64,000 nucleotides of DNA from Astropecten irregularis (GCA_963971285.1 OZ020250.1:8354499-8418498); one strand, 5' to 3'. Shown: positions 44,100-55,258, counted from the first letter of the stretch. Numbers and translations: made by a program. Notes: generated by a model from the letters alone, not told the origin.

Positions 44100-45091
44100 T
44101 TGTTAGAGTTTTTTTTTTTTTTTTTTTTTTTCATTTTTTTCTTCCCAAACTTGTCAGCAGGACTTCTATATGACTGTTATAAGATATTGACCTGAAACTT
44201 GGTGGGAACTTCGGTCATGATGTCAAGTTGTATTTAGAAGATTGACGTCATGATGACGTCATCGGGTATCAAATTACAAGCGTTTTTATGAAAAACTTTG
44301 GTGCTTTATAACTTAAGAACCACATGACCTACGATTTTGATATTGACATATGTTACTCAACACGTGAATGTCAACAATTAATATATTCAATGTTGTGTAC
44401 AAATGACCTTCACTTCCGGTGTTACCGGAAGTTGAACTTTGACTCAAAATAACTCAAAAACGGAAGGATTTGGGCACATAAAACCTCTTGGGTAAAAGAT
44501 AGAGTAGGTCTTGGGCTTTCAGAAAATATAAATAATGACGTCATACACGCTGTATAGCGCCCTCTACGGTGGAATAAAGATATACAAAGATTACGTAATC
44601 CAAAAGTAAACAACGGATTTTCGCCACATATGGTTAGTGTGAAGCACTAATGCACGTTGACATGTGTGTGAAGTTTAAAATCTGTGACGTCATTCAACCA
44701 GAAGTTATGTGTTTTTAAAGGAAACATGATGTAATTATTCAAATGCTGTTTATTCGGTAATTACATGACGTACATCAGTGCAAATTGCAAATTGTTTACA
44801 TCGTACGCATATGATGATTTTTGCAAATTTTCAGTTGTTTGTGATGAACTAACCGGAAGTTATCGTCCGGGCAATTTTACATTATTTAAAGGTGACACCA
44901 TTTTCTATACGCTATCAGTCAGTGTACATAATACGAATACACTGCACTCAGCATGATCATTTGCTCCGTCACACAGTTTAAGTGTATTTCAATATGCCAC
45001 ACATGCGTTCCAACAGACATTCTCATAACAGTTCCAGAACGAAATGAGACCCCGAACACCTAGTGGTTGTTCCCACAACCACAATGTCTAG
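44100..45091 (+). mobile_element. Family B element (B7), 5' hairpin missing
   Basis: Begins in a T tract after gttagag and follows the family B body to a perfect 3' end with CTAG at 45088-45091. Confidence 0.8.
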
Positions 45092-46974
45092 TTTTTTTTT
45101 TTATTTGTCTTCTTCCCAAACTTGTCAGCAGGACTTCTATATGACAGTTACAACATTTTGACATGAAACTTGGTGGGAACTTTGGTCATGATGTCAAGTT
45201 GTACCTAGAACATTGACGTCATGATGACGTCATCGGGTATCAAGTTACGAGCGTTTTTAGGAAAAACTTTGGTGCTCCATAACTTAAGAACAGCATGACC
45301 TACGATTTTGATATTGACATATGTTACTCAACACGTAAATTTGAACAATTAATATATTCAGTCTTGTGTACAAATGACCTTCACTTCCGGTGTTACCGGA
45401 AGTTGAAGTTTGACTTAAAATAACTCGAAAACGGAAGGATTTGGGCAAATAAAGTATATCTGGCTAAAAGATAGAGAAGGTCTTGGGCTTTCAGAAAATA
45501 TAAACGATGACGTCATGCGAGCTATATAGCGCCCTCTACGGTTGGTTAAAGATATACAGTGATTACGTAATCCAAAAGTAAACAATGGATTTCTGCCAAA
45601 TTCTGTAGGTGTGAAGCACAAATGCACTTTGACATGTATGTGAAGTTTAAAATTTGTGACGTCATTCAACCGGAAGTTATGCTATTTTAAAGGGAAAATG
45701 ACTTAATTATTCAAATACTGTTTACTCAGTAATTACATGACGTACATCAGTGAAAACTGCAAAGTATTTACATTGCATGCATTCAATGACGTCTGTAAAT
45801 GTTCAGTTACTTGTGATGAATTAATTGGAAGTTATTGTCCAGACAATGTTATATATATTTAAAGGTGATGCCATGTATATACCTCCATGGTATATAACTT
45901 CTTATCAGATCTTTGAATCAATTTGTTTACTCAACCATTTAAGGTATCATTAACTAATTGCCTGCTTCAGTGTTGATGTGATTACAAGAGACTCTGATTA
46001 GTACCAGATGGCAGTCACTGCAAGGTGATTGGAATGTGCTTCATTTATGTTGTCTCAGTGGAAACACATGATAGCCTCCACACAGGAGTTTGATACACCT
46101 CATACACTTTTAAACAGTCAATAAACCATACAAAGGCCCAGACAAAGTTCCCACATTGTAGATGTGAAGTGAACATTATTTTACGGCATCTCTTGATTTA
46201 TATGAATTTTTAAATATTTCTCACATTAGCCTGTTAACTTTGTACACATACGTGTACATGTGTTACGTGAAAATATGGTATTTTACAAAAAAATATGTTG
46301 ATCGATTGACTCTTTTTCCCATACACTATATATACGCACATAATTCACTGTGTAGAACATACATGTACATGTACATGTACATGTAATTTTAAATATGATG
46401 TACATGTACATGTAATGTCCAATTGCGTGACTCAAAACTTTGTTTAGTTGTTTACATCTTGCCATAGATATTTGTACATAAAACTTTTTATATATCATTA
46501 AATACCAGCACCAAATCTTAATCGAAATGCTATCGATGTAGGTTGCGGAGTATTGAACATCATTTTTTCAAATGACAGTGTGTTCCATAAACACTGCAAC
46601 TAAATGTATGGGCTAAAATTACGGGGTTTTTTTACGTTGAGATATGGTCACTTTTAGACCATATGTCTTAATCAAACAAAATAAATCTGCAACATATTTA
46701 CATCATATTTAAAATTATTGTCGATACAATATTATATATATTTAAAGGTGTCGCCATTTCCTATAATCAATCAGTCAATGTACAGTACAAATAAGCAATC
46801 AACGTGGTCAAAGTATTTGTACAGTCACGCAGTTTATGTGTACATATGTTTCAATATGCCATCATATGAGGGATGATTGATCACATATATTCCAACATAC
46901 GTTCATATAACAGTTCCACTACGAAATGAGACCCCCGAACACCTAGTGGTTGTTACCACAAACACAATGTCTAG
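45092..46974 (+). mobile_element. Family B element (B8), interrupted
   Basis: The body from the T tract runs to about 45875 (aaaggtgatgccat). About 800 bp of other DNA follows, including an (acatgt)n tract at about 46361-46416, a piece like family A 3' sequence near 46577-46660 (gttccataaac...ctgcaactaaatg) and a segment at 46190-46270 shared with 49963-50045. Family B resumes near 46688 and ends with a mutated hairpin and CTAG (46971-46974). Gypsy sequence follows. Confidence 0.7.
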
Positions 46975-47107
46975 TTTCTTTTGTTGTTGTTTTGAATGCT
47001 GTAGTAATTTTGTTGTGTCATGCGCCTCCGGGCCGGGTCTTCCTGGTTGTCCGGTTGCGGATGCCGGCGCCCTGTTTGGGGACAAACAAGGTCCTCGAGG
47101 GGGGCGG
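46975..47107 (+). other. 3' end of Gypsy internal region with polypurine tract
   Basis: GC-rich Gypsy sequence resumes after the Helentron-like array. It ends in a purine run, cgaggggggcgg (about 47096-47107), immediately before the 3' LTR, the usual plus-strand primer. Confidence 0.7.
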
Positions 47108-47373
47108 TGTGGCGTCCGTGCCGGTCGGCCGCCAGAGGGCACCAGCGCGGTTCCACGGTGGAGCCGCGCAGTGGAGCCCCTGGTGGCCGGCCGGGGAGGC
47201 CCGTTCTTCCGGGCGGCGCATGCGCAGTGGTATTGTCGTGGCCTCGTTGCTGAAGTGTTTGTGGTGTATGTTTTTGTGGAAATAAACAGCCTGAAGCAGC
47301 AGAAACGAGTAAACCTGTGTTGAGAGTCCTTTCTTGGAGTGCGTGTGAGGAACCCCAAGTGTTCGACGCTACA
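47108..47373 (+). repeat. 3' LTR of the GC-rich Gypsy element
   Basis: TGTGGCGTCC...GACGCTACA, colinear with the 5' LTR; the differences seen are ctttcg/ctttct and aacctc/aacccc. Followed by GTAT. Confidence 0.9.
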
Positions 47374-47917
47374 GTATTATTCTTGAACATGCCGGTCCAC
47401 ATGCCATGGTTTTGCAAATTGTTTATTTTGAAAATAAAATAAACAAATTATTACACAAATTAATAGGTGCTTTGTGATACTTACGCATTGTGTTCGAGTA
47501 GAGTTAAAGTTAAGAAAAGTTGATCTACAACATAAGAAGACTAGACTTCTTATGTTGTTTTATGCAACAGAAGATAAGAAGAATCTCAAGTTTATTTAAG
47601 ATAAGAAGAGTGTTGGGAGTTACGCAAGGTTGAATTCAACTTAAGTACTTCTTCAAGTTTTATGCAACAGGGTGTGATTGCGCACTCCAAAATGGCTCCA
47701 TACATGTCGTCACACGATGATGAGATAAGCTGACATCGATATCGGCAAATCCGTTTCTGGCAAGTTGATAATAATTAAAATATGCCTATCCTTTGCACAA
47801 CTGTCTGAAAAGATGGATTCAATGCGAAGGTCAGTAACTTGTCCTTAGTGGGAGTGACACCGAACCTGATGAATCAGATACAGTTCCAGTCAAACATTGC
47901 GATGTGTAGACCGAGAA

Positions 47918-48050
47918 CAGCATTGGTACACCAGACGCATCAAAGAGGCCATTCACACCAGCCTCCACCAGAACAACATCAACCGGGACAGTGGGATTGA
48001 CATCTCCGGATTCTGGCTTCCCACCATCCGGCAATATGACTGCTGCTAAG
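47918..48050 (+). pseudogene. Penelope-like element endonuclease fragment
   Basis: One frame reads REQHWYTRRIKEAIHTSLHQ, then NNINRDSGIDISGFWLPTI before a stop. This is the C-terminal pattern (R..KEAI.I......MNRD.G) seen in GIY-YIG endonuclease regions of Penelope-like retroelements. Only about 45 codons remain; no RT is near. The following bases (ctgatgaaggcaagcag, 48141) resemble the tail of such elements. Confidence 0.55.
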
Positions 48051-48249
48051 CGCACTCTATGAGTCACGCCGGTATGGTGAGCACAAGGGACGTGGACCAG
48101 CAGGATATAATGGGAGCCATAGCATCCAATATCAGTTGTCTGATGAAGGCAAGCAGTTACATCAGCCGAAATTTTGCAAAATTAGCAACACAATATTGCG
48201 TGACATCGATCACCTTCTACCTTAATACCTGTTCCTGATAACTTTGAGA

Positions 48250-49120
48250 TTGTCGTCTTTTTGTTGTTACTGAGTTTCAAACTGTATACATGTACTTACA
48301 ATACAGACTCAGCCTGGTACGTGCTCACTTCCTCAGTCATTTAAAATTTCCTTCTTTTTTTTTGATAGTATAAATTCACCAGTCTTTATTCGAGTTTCAT
48401 TTTTGTCAGTTAAATTAGTTTGAAATTTATCGGGTACATTTCAAGAGTCATTTTGGAATTCTCAGATTTCATGCATATGTAATATTGCATTCGTGTTCCA
48501 GTCATCAAATGTTTGCAATGGGAAAGTGAGTTCATGTGTATTATGTACATAAAGCTACACTTAACATGTGCAATTTAAAATGTGTCCACGATGTATATAG
48601 GCCTACTGGTGAATTAAATAAATTTATTCAACTATCATTGAACATTATTTAATAGTCATTTAAACAACTGAATCAGTAGAATTCGATGCATAATTCATTG
48701 ATGGGATCTAAATACATGTACTGTACATGTGGATTGTAGAACCATTACATAGTATGCTTTAGCTTATATGAATGGTTTCAATTAAGTACTTACACACTCT
48801 CATAAATTGTCCAAATTAAAACGGATGAATTGATCATTTCAATTGCGGATGAATGCACTTCCATCTAGATTGATTAGATTTAGGTACTTAAATTGACGTT
48901 GTAAGAATGGACGAAAATGATGCTCCAAAAATGTCCAGTAGTATCAGGAGAACATCCCAAACTGGCTGTTATATTGTTCAGACAGCAAATCAGACTGTGT
49001 ACAATGAATATGGTGATAGATTATAAAGAGAACACTACACAACCAACCTGGAGTACATAAGTAACAGATTTGTGGTTGACATAATAGAGCAGTATATTTT
49101 TGTATATTATTGTATAGGCA
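48250..49120. other. Non-coding AT-rich stretch
   Basis: No supported gene or element termini. Confidence 0.45.
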
Positions 49121-49125
49121 CTTAC

Positions 49126-49222
49126 CGTTAACGAAGTTTCCAGACAAACGGTAAATGGCGACAAACTCCACCAAGGCCAGTATGACCACGCTGAAGAAAA
49201 TGAAATTATGTCGCAGGGCCAT
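49126..49222 (-). CDS. Putative first coding exon: signal anchor of a type II membrane protein
   Basis: Minus strand: ATG at 49222-49220, then 32 codons with a short basic head (MALRHN) and a hydrophobic run (FIFFSVVILALVEFVAIY) before LSGNFVN. The frame meets a consensus donor, AACG|GTAAGTG (GT at 49125-49124), leaving phase 1. This is how a Golgi glycosyl- or sulfotransferase would begin. The only same-strand candidate partner is the sulfotransferase exon 39 kb away, which starts in phase 0, so another exon is needed. Chance open sequence cannot be excluded. Confidence 0.35.
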
Positions 49223-49349
49223 TATTAGAGTGCTTTAGATTGGTGGCTAAGCAGATAGACCCAGCTCCTTCGCGGCGTCGACCACAAAAGCGAGTGAAGT
49301 TCAAAACCGTAAGGAAAAAATGTGATCAAAGTCACGCGATGTCGTTTTG

Positions 49350-49382
49350 CTGGTAGCGACGTTTCAGCATGCTAGCTTTCAT
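49350..49382 (-). other. Retroelement 3'-tail-like motif
   Basis: On the minus strand this reads ctgatgaaagctagcatgct then gaaacgtcgc, a stem-like motif that resembles the 3' ends of several invertebrate retroelements. No coding part is attached. Confidence 0.3.
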
Positions 49383-49442
49383 CAGGCAACTGAATTAGAA
49401 CTGGATGCTGCAGTGTCTGTTATCACCCATCCCAGTGGTGCA

Positions 49443-49588
49443 GGGCCGATTTCATAACACTAACGACGCGTCGCAGAGTTAAGACTCATCCTTACACTAT
49501 GGATTCATCGCATCTATCCGACGCGTCGCAACCACGACGCGTCGCAAATCGAGTTGCGACGCGTTGCAGAGCTTCATGAAATCGGCCC
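49443..49588. mobile_element. MITE with GGGCCGATTTCAT ends and GACGCGTCGC palindromes
   Basis: The termini gggccgatttcat (49443) and atgaaatcggccc (49588) are perfect inverted repeats. The 120-bp interior holds four copies of the acgcgtcgc-type palindrome. Non-coding. Confidence 0.7.
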
Positions 49589-49673
49589 CGGGATTCGCTT
49601 TCACAAAGCCGTGATCAGCGAACTGTGCACGTCGTACGGTAAGCTCACGTGAGAAACATGATAGCTCCTTGTT

Positions 49674-51263
49674 GGCTTTTTCGCGGAAACGAAAAGCATT
49701 TTTTCTGGTTTTTTTTTTTTTTTTTTTTTTGTGGCTTTTTCGCGCAAGCGAAAAGCCTTTATTTCTGTTCTGTTTTTGTTTTCCTTCCTCTTCTTCCTCT
49801 TCCTCTTCTTGTCACCAAAATCCCCATAGAAAAAGCACAGGGGCATTCTAGACCTCACTTTGGTCACTTTTAAACAGCCGATTTTAACCAAACTTGGTCT
49901 GAAGGAAGTCCATAATAGGGTAGTTGTCTCCCGAAACTTTTCGACATCATGACGTCATGACTTGATTTTATATGATTTTTTTAATATTTCTCACACTAGC
50001 CCGTTAACTTTGTACACAGATTACGTGACAATAATGGTCATGTACAAAACATTCATTTCGTGATTTTATGTTCTCGATATAATTTTGTATAAATATTCTA
50101 TTCCGCAGGCCTATTTATATGCAAAATACAGTCACCATCGGTCCCCCATCGGCCCGACCTCGGCTGGACGACCATTGTTAGTACACACGGTGGTCCGTTT
50201 TACACGGCCGTTTCATAGTGGCACCACCATGCACCGGCGGACCACGGTCGGTGGATGGGCGGCTTGCCGATGCCGCTTAGCCGCTGCTGAGCCGCCGGCG
50301 CCCCGAAACTTTTCGTCATCATGACGTCATCAGGTGTCATGTGACCAGCGATTTGAATTTAATAATCAAATCTTTGTGACACATTGCTTGACCTTTGTGA
50401 CCTCTACTTCCGGTCAAATAGGAAGTAGCTCCTCATTCAAAAGTGGTAAGAGCTAGGATCATGATTCTATCACCAAAGGTCAATGTTAGGCAGGGTCTTT
50501 CTTTGTGACACATTGTTTGACCTTTGTGACCTCTACCTCCGGTCAAAAATGAAGTATTTCCTCATTTAAAAGTGGTAAGAGCTAGGATCATGATTCTTTC
50601 ACCAAAAGTCGATGTTAGGCAAGGTCTTTCTTTGTGACACATTGCTTGACCTTTGTGACCTCTACTTCCGGTCAAACAGGAAGTAGCTCCTCATTCAAAA
50701 GTGGTAAGAGCTAGGATCATGATTCTATCACCAAAGGTCAATGTTAGGCAAGGTCTTTCTTTGTGACACATTGTTTGACCTTTGTGACCTCTACTTCCGG
50801 TCAAAAATGAAGTATTTCCTCATTTAAAAGTGGTAAGAGCTAGGATCATGATTCTTTCACCAAAAGTCGATGTTAGGCAAGGTCTTTCTTTGTGACAAAT
50901 TACTTGACCTCTGTGATCTCTACTTCCGGTCAAACAGGAAGTAGCTCCTCATTTAAAAGTGTTAGGTGCTAGGATTATGATTATTTCACCAAATATCAAT
51001 GTTAGGCTAGGTCTTTCTTTTTGACACATTGCTTGAGCTGTGTGACCTCTACTTCCGGTCAAACAGGAAGTAGCTCCTCATTTAAAAGTGGTAAGAGCTA
51101 GGATCATGATTCTTTCACCAAATATCAATGTTAGGCAAGGTCTTTCTTTGTGACACACACTGTACATATGTAGATGTAATGTTGCATGGATTCATAAATA
51201 AATTTTTAAAACATGGAGCGGAAAAGCTCTATGCTCTGTTGCAGACAGACATAGAATCTCTAG
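49674..51263 (+). mobile_element. Family A Helentron-like element (A7) with doubled 5' end and minisatellite
   Basis: 5' hairpins ggctttttcgcg...cgaaaagc at 49674 and 49733 with a long T tract between. The conserved block (aacagccgattttaacc...cccgaaacttttcg) is reached at 49935. A 370-bp intrusion with a GC-rich core (50130-50300) follows, and the block resumes with the same cccgaaacttttcg near 50303. Seven minisatellite units of 129 bp (50380-51160) follow. The 3' end gcggaaaagctc, TCTG...CAGA hairpin and CTAG (51260-51263) is intact. Non-coding. Confidence 0.8.
50370..51160 (+). repeat. 129-bp minisatellite with 258-bp higher-order repeat
   Basis: Successive unit marks (cctcattcaa, cctcatttaa, cctcattcaa) fall at 50431, 50560 and 50689, exactly 129 bp apart. 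Alternate units share variants (ggaagtagctcc versus tgaagtatttcc), so a 258-bp dimer is itself repeated almost perfectly. Each unit carries ttgacctttgtgacctctac and ETS-like acttccggtcaaa. Confidence 0.85.
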
Positions 51264-51640
51264 TTCTTTTTTTCCCACGGCCAATAGACTTTGCACACGT
51301 TTTATTCTAAGGGACTTTTTTGCCATTGAACCTTTATACACATACATGTAGTTCAAAGTTTGTATAGCCATAGAACATACAGCATAGACGTGCCCGCGTG
51401 GATTACGTCATGGTGACGTCATCAGGTGTCATGTGACAAGCTATTTGAATTTAATAATAAAAATCTTTAAAAATCAACAGAAATGAACCGTTTGAGATAT
51501 TAAGTTCATTCTGTCACCAAATATCAATGTTAGGCTAGGTCCTTCTTTGTGACACATTGCTTGACCTCTGTGACCTCTACCCCCGGTCAAACAGGAAGTA
51601 GCTTCTCATTTAACAGTGGTAAGAGGCTGAGCAAGCATCA
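51264..51640 (+). mobile_element. Family A fragment (A8)
   Basis: Directly after the A7 3' end: a T tract, acggccaatagactttgcacac (like A1), gtcatggtgacgtcatcagg, aaatgaaccgtttgagat and one minisatellite unit, then unrelated DNA. No 3' end. Confidence 0.65.
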
Positions 51641-53628
51641 TAATTCTAGTGGAAAAACAAGTGGAAACAAGCTGGAAAGTTTTATTTGATTCTTTACCAT
51701 AAGGGCATGGAGAATGAATGGCACTTATGATGCAACGTATATCAATTTAAAAGAAAAATACTGTCTACGCAGTTCAAAGGTACACACTACACGTATAACG
51801 GGTACTTAGGGAGACTTTCCCATAAGGTCGTGCACAAACGATTCTTTCCTATTTCAAAACATCCTTGAAACTAATGAACTTGAAATTGGCTTATCTTCTT
51901 TATATTGAGAGCATTCTATGTCTTCTATAAAAATATGTAAACATATGTCTTTAAAGGTAGCTGATACCTTAAAAAGATATCGAAATGTCCGGAAATCTTT
52001 TAAATGTTCAGTTTCAGAAGCTTACGTGTCTAATTTTACCCTATTCGCAATTATAGGTGAAACCTATTTACTTCTGTTTGTTCTGATCGAGGAGTGGACT
52101 CGTTTTGAGATGATTTCCTTTTTGGGAGGTCGACATGAAGTTGTTTTACACAAATCATGAGAGCGGAATCAAATAGTCTAGCCACAATGCCAAAATTTTG
52201 ACAGACATGTAAATAGTAATAACTCGTCATCTTGATTTTCTATTTCTACCTATAAAAAAAGAACATGATTTATAAGTTTGAAAATCAGTTAATTAACGTT
52301 CCAACTGAGAATAACAGGGGTGTTCCGCTGCCTTGTATTAAGCAGTCAGAAAATGTCAATCAAGCAGATTGATATGTGAGTGTAAAACAACTTTATTCCG
52401 GAATAAAGTTGTTCTATTCTCTCCCCTCCTACTCCAAGGGAAATATGGTTGTTGTTCTAATCGATGTTTCCTGAAAACGCACGTGCCAGTAAGCTCCTGT
52501 TTCGTTTTGTATATTTTATATTTTATCGAATTTCATATGCTGCTAGTTCTATTTCTTTATATGATTTGGGAAATGTTATGATTATTCCTGTTAATCGTGT
52601 GTTGTTTTGTTGACTGGGCCACCGTATGTGATGATTTTCATAATTAAAAACGAAGCATGCACTGCCGGTAGGTTGACAAACTGCAAGTCGATAGATAAAT
52701 TTAGCGCAGTTTGCAGTGTAGAGCTCTTAGCGTTGGTGGAAAAACAGGGACTAATGTGTTTTACAGTTTCCGTCGGTTAAAACACACCGTTACAAATGTC
52801 ACTGCCATACATTCTTGCGCCGTGATCTCCCATCATCCCTGGGTTCGACGAGGGAGATTTATGTCTTTTTTTACTCGGCCACTTATCGGATGAAGATGAG
52901 TCTAGGTCGGAATTGGAAGACAATGCCACCTATCAAGAGTGGCTGGAAGAGGCGTAAGGAGCCAATGAAGAGATGTGGACTAAAAATATGAAAAGTATCT
53001 CAACGAGAATGTATGAAGATGAAAGCCTTCGAGTCTCTTACATAGAAAATGTTAGAGTACCATATGTACATCTTGCCTACTTATTACACTGTGTTATATC
53101 TAAGTTTTATACACATTTTGCCAGTTATAAAGACACATGTATTTTTGGTTTATAGTTACAAAAACGGGACATACGAACTAATGCATGTCTTTGTACACAA
53201 CTTTTCCTCAAACAGTATAGTGCTGAAAAAGTATAATATTGATATTATTGCATATGTATCAGTAAGTAACTTGGAAGAAAAACATTTGAAATATTAACCT
53301 CAGAACAATATTGCAAAAAAACGACTAATAACGGTGGACAACACTGACCCGCGTTTCCTTCGCATAGTCATATGAAATAATTTGGCAGCCCTCTCTTAAA
53401 TAGATTTGTTCACCTTGTTTGAAGATTATATTAATTAAAAAGCCATACGTATCCTCTTTGAGTGATCCCCCATGTACCGTTCCCAGGTTGTAGCATTGCT
53501 GCGTGTAGGCCTATCATTGAAACGATCCCTGGGGCATGGTGGTGTGTGCATGGTTTCATGGCTTCTGACTGCCATATGAACAAAGATAGTTGACTATTGG
53601 GGTTAGGCCTACCACCAACGTAGGGCTG
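51641..53628. other. Non-coding stretch
   Basis: No supported gene. It contains the dispersed repeat at 52303-52358 (see 16797) and short open frames without recognisable domains. Confidence 0.4.
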
Positions 53629-53662
53629 GATGGCTCAGTTGGTAGAGCGCCTGTACGGTATT
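53629..53662 (+). repeat. tRNA-like 5' half (SINE head remnant)
   Basis: gctggatggctcagttggta then gagcgcc is an excellent tRNA D-arm/A-box sequence. No matching anticodon or T arm follows, so it is not a tRNA gene but probably a fragment of a tRNA-derived SINE. Confidence 0.5.
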
Positions 53663-53858
53663 CATGTATCCAGTCAATTTTTCTTTGTTCATTTTTCAAT
53701 GACTTTAAAATTCAGTCAGTTTCCCTTGTGGTTGTTTGAACAAAATATTACTTAATTTGAGCCTTTGAGAAAGATCATGATGCTGCTAGGATCGAAACGC
53801 GTCAGTCCCTCCTAACTCCAAGCAAAATATTATAAAATACACATTTTGAAAACATTAA

Positions 53859-54220
53859 AGGTAGTATCATACTTTGGTAGCAAACCAAAACAGAAATCTT
53901 CACAGATTTAACTCAAAGGTCTAAAGATGGTGATGGTAGAAACAAACCGTTAAAATATTTCAGCTTGAAATGCTGTAGGCGTATTTATTCAGAAAAAAAG
54001 TAAAACCAGTGACCAACTTGAAATTATTTTTGATCTTTAAAATATCAAAAATAAAAGAGAAAAGACTTTAAAAAAATACCGTGGCCGTTTTTCACTGTTT
54101 TCTCAAAAGGTGGACCTCGTATGGGACTGAAATTTTCACAGATGACTGTTATCCAAACTTGATATTTTTGCCCATGAATCTGTATTACAAAAACCAAAGT
54201 ATGATAGGCCTATTGCCTCT
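53859..54220. mobile_element. TTAA MITE family E, copy E8
   Basis: Flanked by TTAA at 53855-53858 and 54221-54224. The left end AGGTAGTATCATACTTTGG is perfect; the right end (accaaagtatgat) carries a small insertion before cctct. Non-coding. Confidence 0.75.
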
Positions 54221-54875
54221 TTAAACAAGATGCCTCTTTATCAAATACCATTGAGGTGTTTTGTTCTACATGTACATATATCCACATTATTCGTGTGTCC
54301 AACATTGAAGTACTGCTATAAATTCAATATCCTCATGCTTGTGTGTAAAATTATTGTCCGTAAATCCCCCAAAAAGGTATCTAAAAGCAAACCTTGAGGT
54401 AAATCACAATCACGCAATGTAGACCCAGTTACATTAATAAATTGAACATGACACATTGTACATGTACGCTCACAAGGGTTGGCAAAAATACATGTTCTTA
54501 AAAATTATCAAAACATGTAATTGTTTGTGTGCTTATATATAAAAACACGTCTGCTTACGTTCACCGTAAAAAAATGGGCAGTTGGTTAGCAAACAAGAGA
54601 GCTGCATGTGAGATTTGAAGTGCGCCCTCACTTCTATAACCATTGGCAGTCTTCATACTGGCTACCGTAACAGCGGTAACCCTGGGTTTTAGGTGCCTAA
54701 ATTATGTACATGAAAAGTGTACATGAAAAATGCATCCCCCAGTGAAGTACATTGTCATATGGAGTGCCAAAAATGTCAAAATTAATATGATTGTCAGGTT
54801 GGGATTTAAATAATAAATGCTGTCAAAGGTCATAATAAGCTAAATCTCCTAATACACGTGTTTACACGAAAAAAA

Positions 54876-55020
54876 GCGCATGCGTGATAGTGCCTCGTTT
54901 TGAAGTCGCGATAAAAACCGCCGAAGTGTAAACCCGTGTTTTGTCTTCGACAATGGACGGGCTTACACTTCGAAAAGTGCGCGTGCCTGGAAGTGCCTCG
55001 TTTTGAAGTTGCGATCAAAA
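54876..55020. repeat. Direct repeat, ~103-bp spacing
   Basis: agtgcctcgttttgaagt and the bases beside it occur at about 54889 and 54992. Between them is a short inverted pair (cgaagtgtaa / ttacacttcg). The surrounding 54221-55043 interval has no gene. Confidence 0.5.
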
Positions 55021-55043
55021 TCTAAGATGGCCGCCATGGTGTA

Positions 55044-55258
55044 TGTTATAGTTGTGGGTCTAACTTATACAAACTAAGACAACAGGGACAGGTTTCAAGT
55101 CAACTCAATTAATTGTTATGTTCAAGATCTACAATATGTATGTGCTCTAACTATTATCAGCCATGCTGGTTAACTGCAATGACTCACTAAAAAGTATGCG
55201 CTCTAATAATGGTCAACAGAGGGCGGCATTCCACTTGGCCACATTAACTCTTGATACA
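55044..55258 (-). repeat. 3' LTR of the Mag-like Gypsy element
   Basis: Minus strand TGTATCAAGAG...CTATAACA. A polypurine run, ttgggggaagga (55259-55270), lies just upstream of it in the minus direction. Contains tcaacagagggcggc. Confidence 0.85.

Larger units (their letters stand above)
33583..47373 (+). mobile_element. GC-rich Gypsy-type LTR retrotransposon, nested and rearranged
   Basis: Two LTRs of 266 bp differing at two bases by eye enclose a primer-binding region, Gag, an integrase-containing Pol fragment, an extra ORF and a polypurine tract. A 4-bp target duplication GTAT is present (33579-33582 and 47374-47377). The element is much more GC-rich than its surroundings. Family B Helentron-like copies occupy 39132-46974 and a 2797-bp tandem duplication lies at 36599-42192. 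Without these it would be about 6 kb. Protease, RT and RNase H are absent, so it depends on another element or is dead. Confidence 0.85.
33101..47672. mobile_element. MITE with GGGCCCTGTTGCATAAA ends, split by a Gypsy element
   Basis: The left end is GGGCCCTGTTGCATAAA (33101-33117), followed by acttaagttgaattc. The right end is ttttatgcaacaggg (47658-47672), preceded by the inverted gaattcaacttaagta. Removing the Gypsy insertion leaves about 780 bp. The right half contains a perfect palindrome with 13-bp arms (47527-47539 and 47546-47558) and aagataagaaga motifs matched on the left. No coding sequence of its own. Confidence 0.6.

Noticed and set aside
52711-52945. Possible host exon (acidic tail near 52896-52958)
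   Set aside because: Needs a frameshift, has no convincing splice sites and matches no family I recognise.
53629-53700. tRNA gene
   Set aside because: Good D arm and A box, but no anticodon arm or T arm follows.
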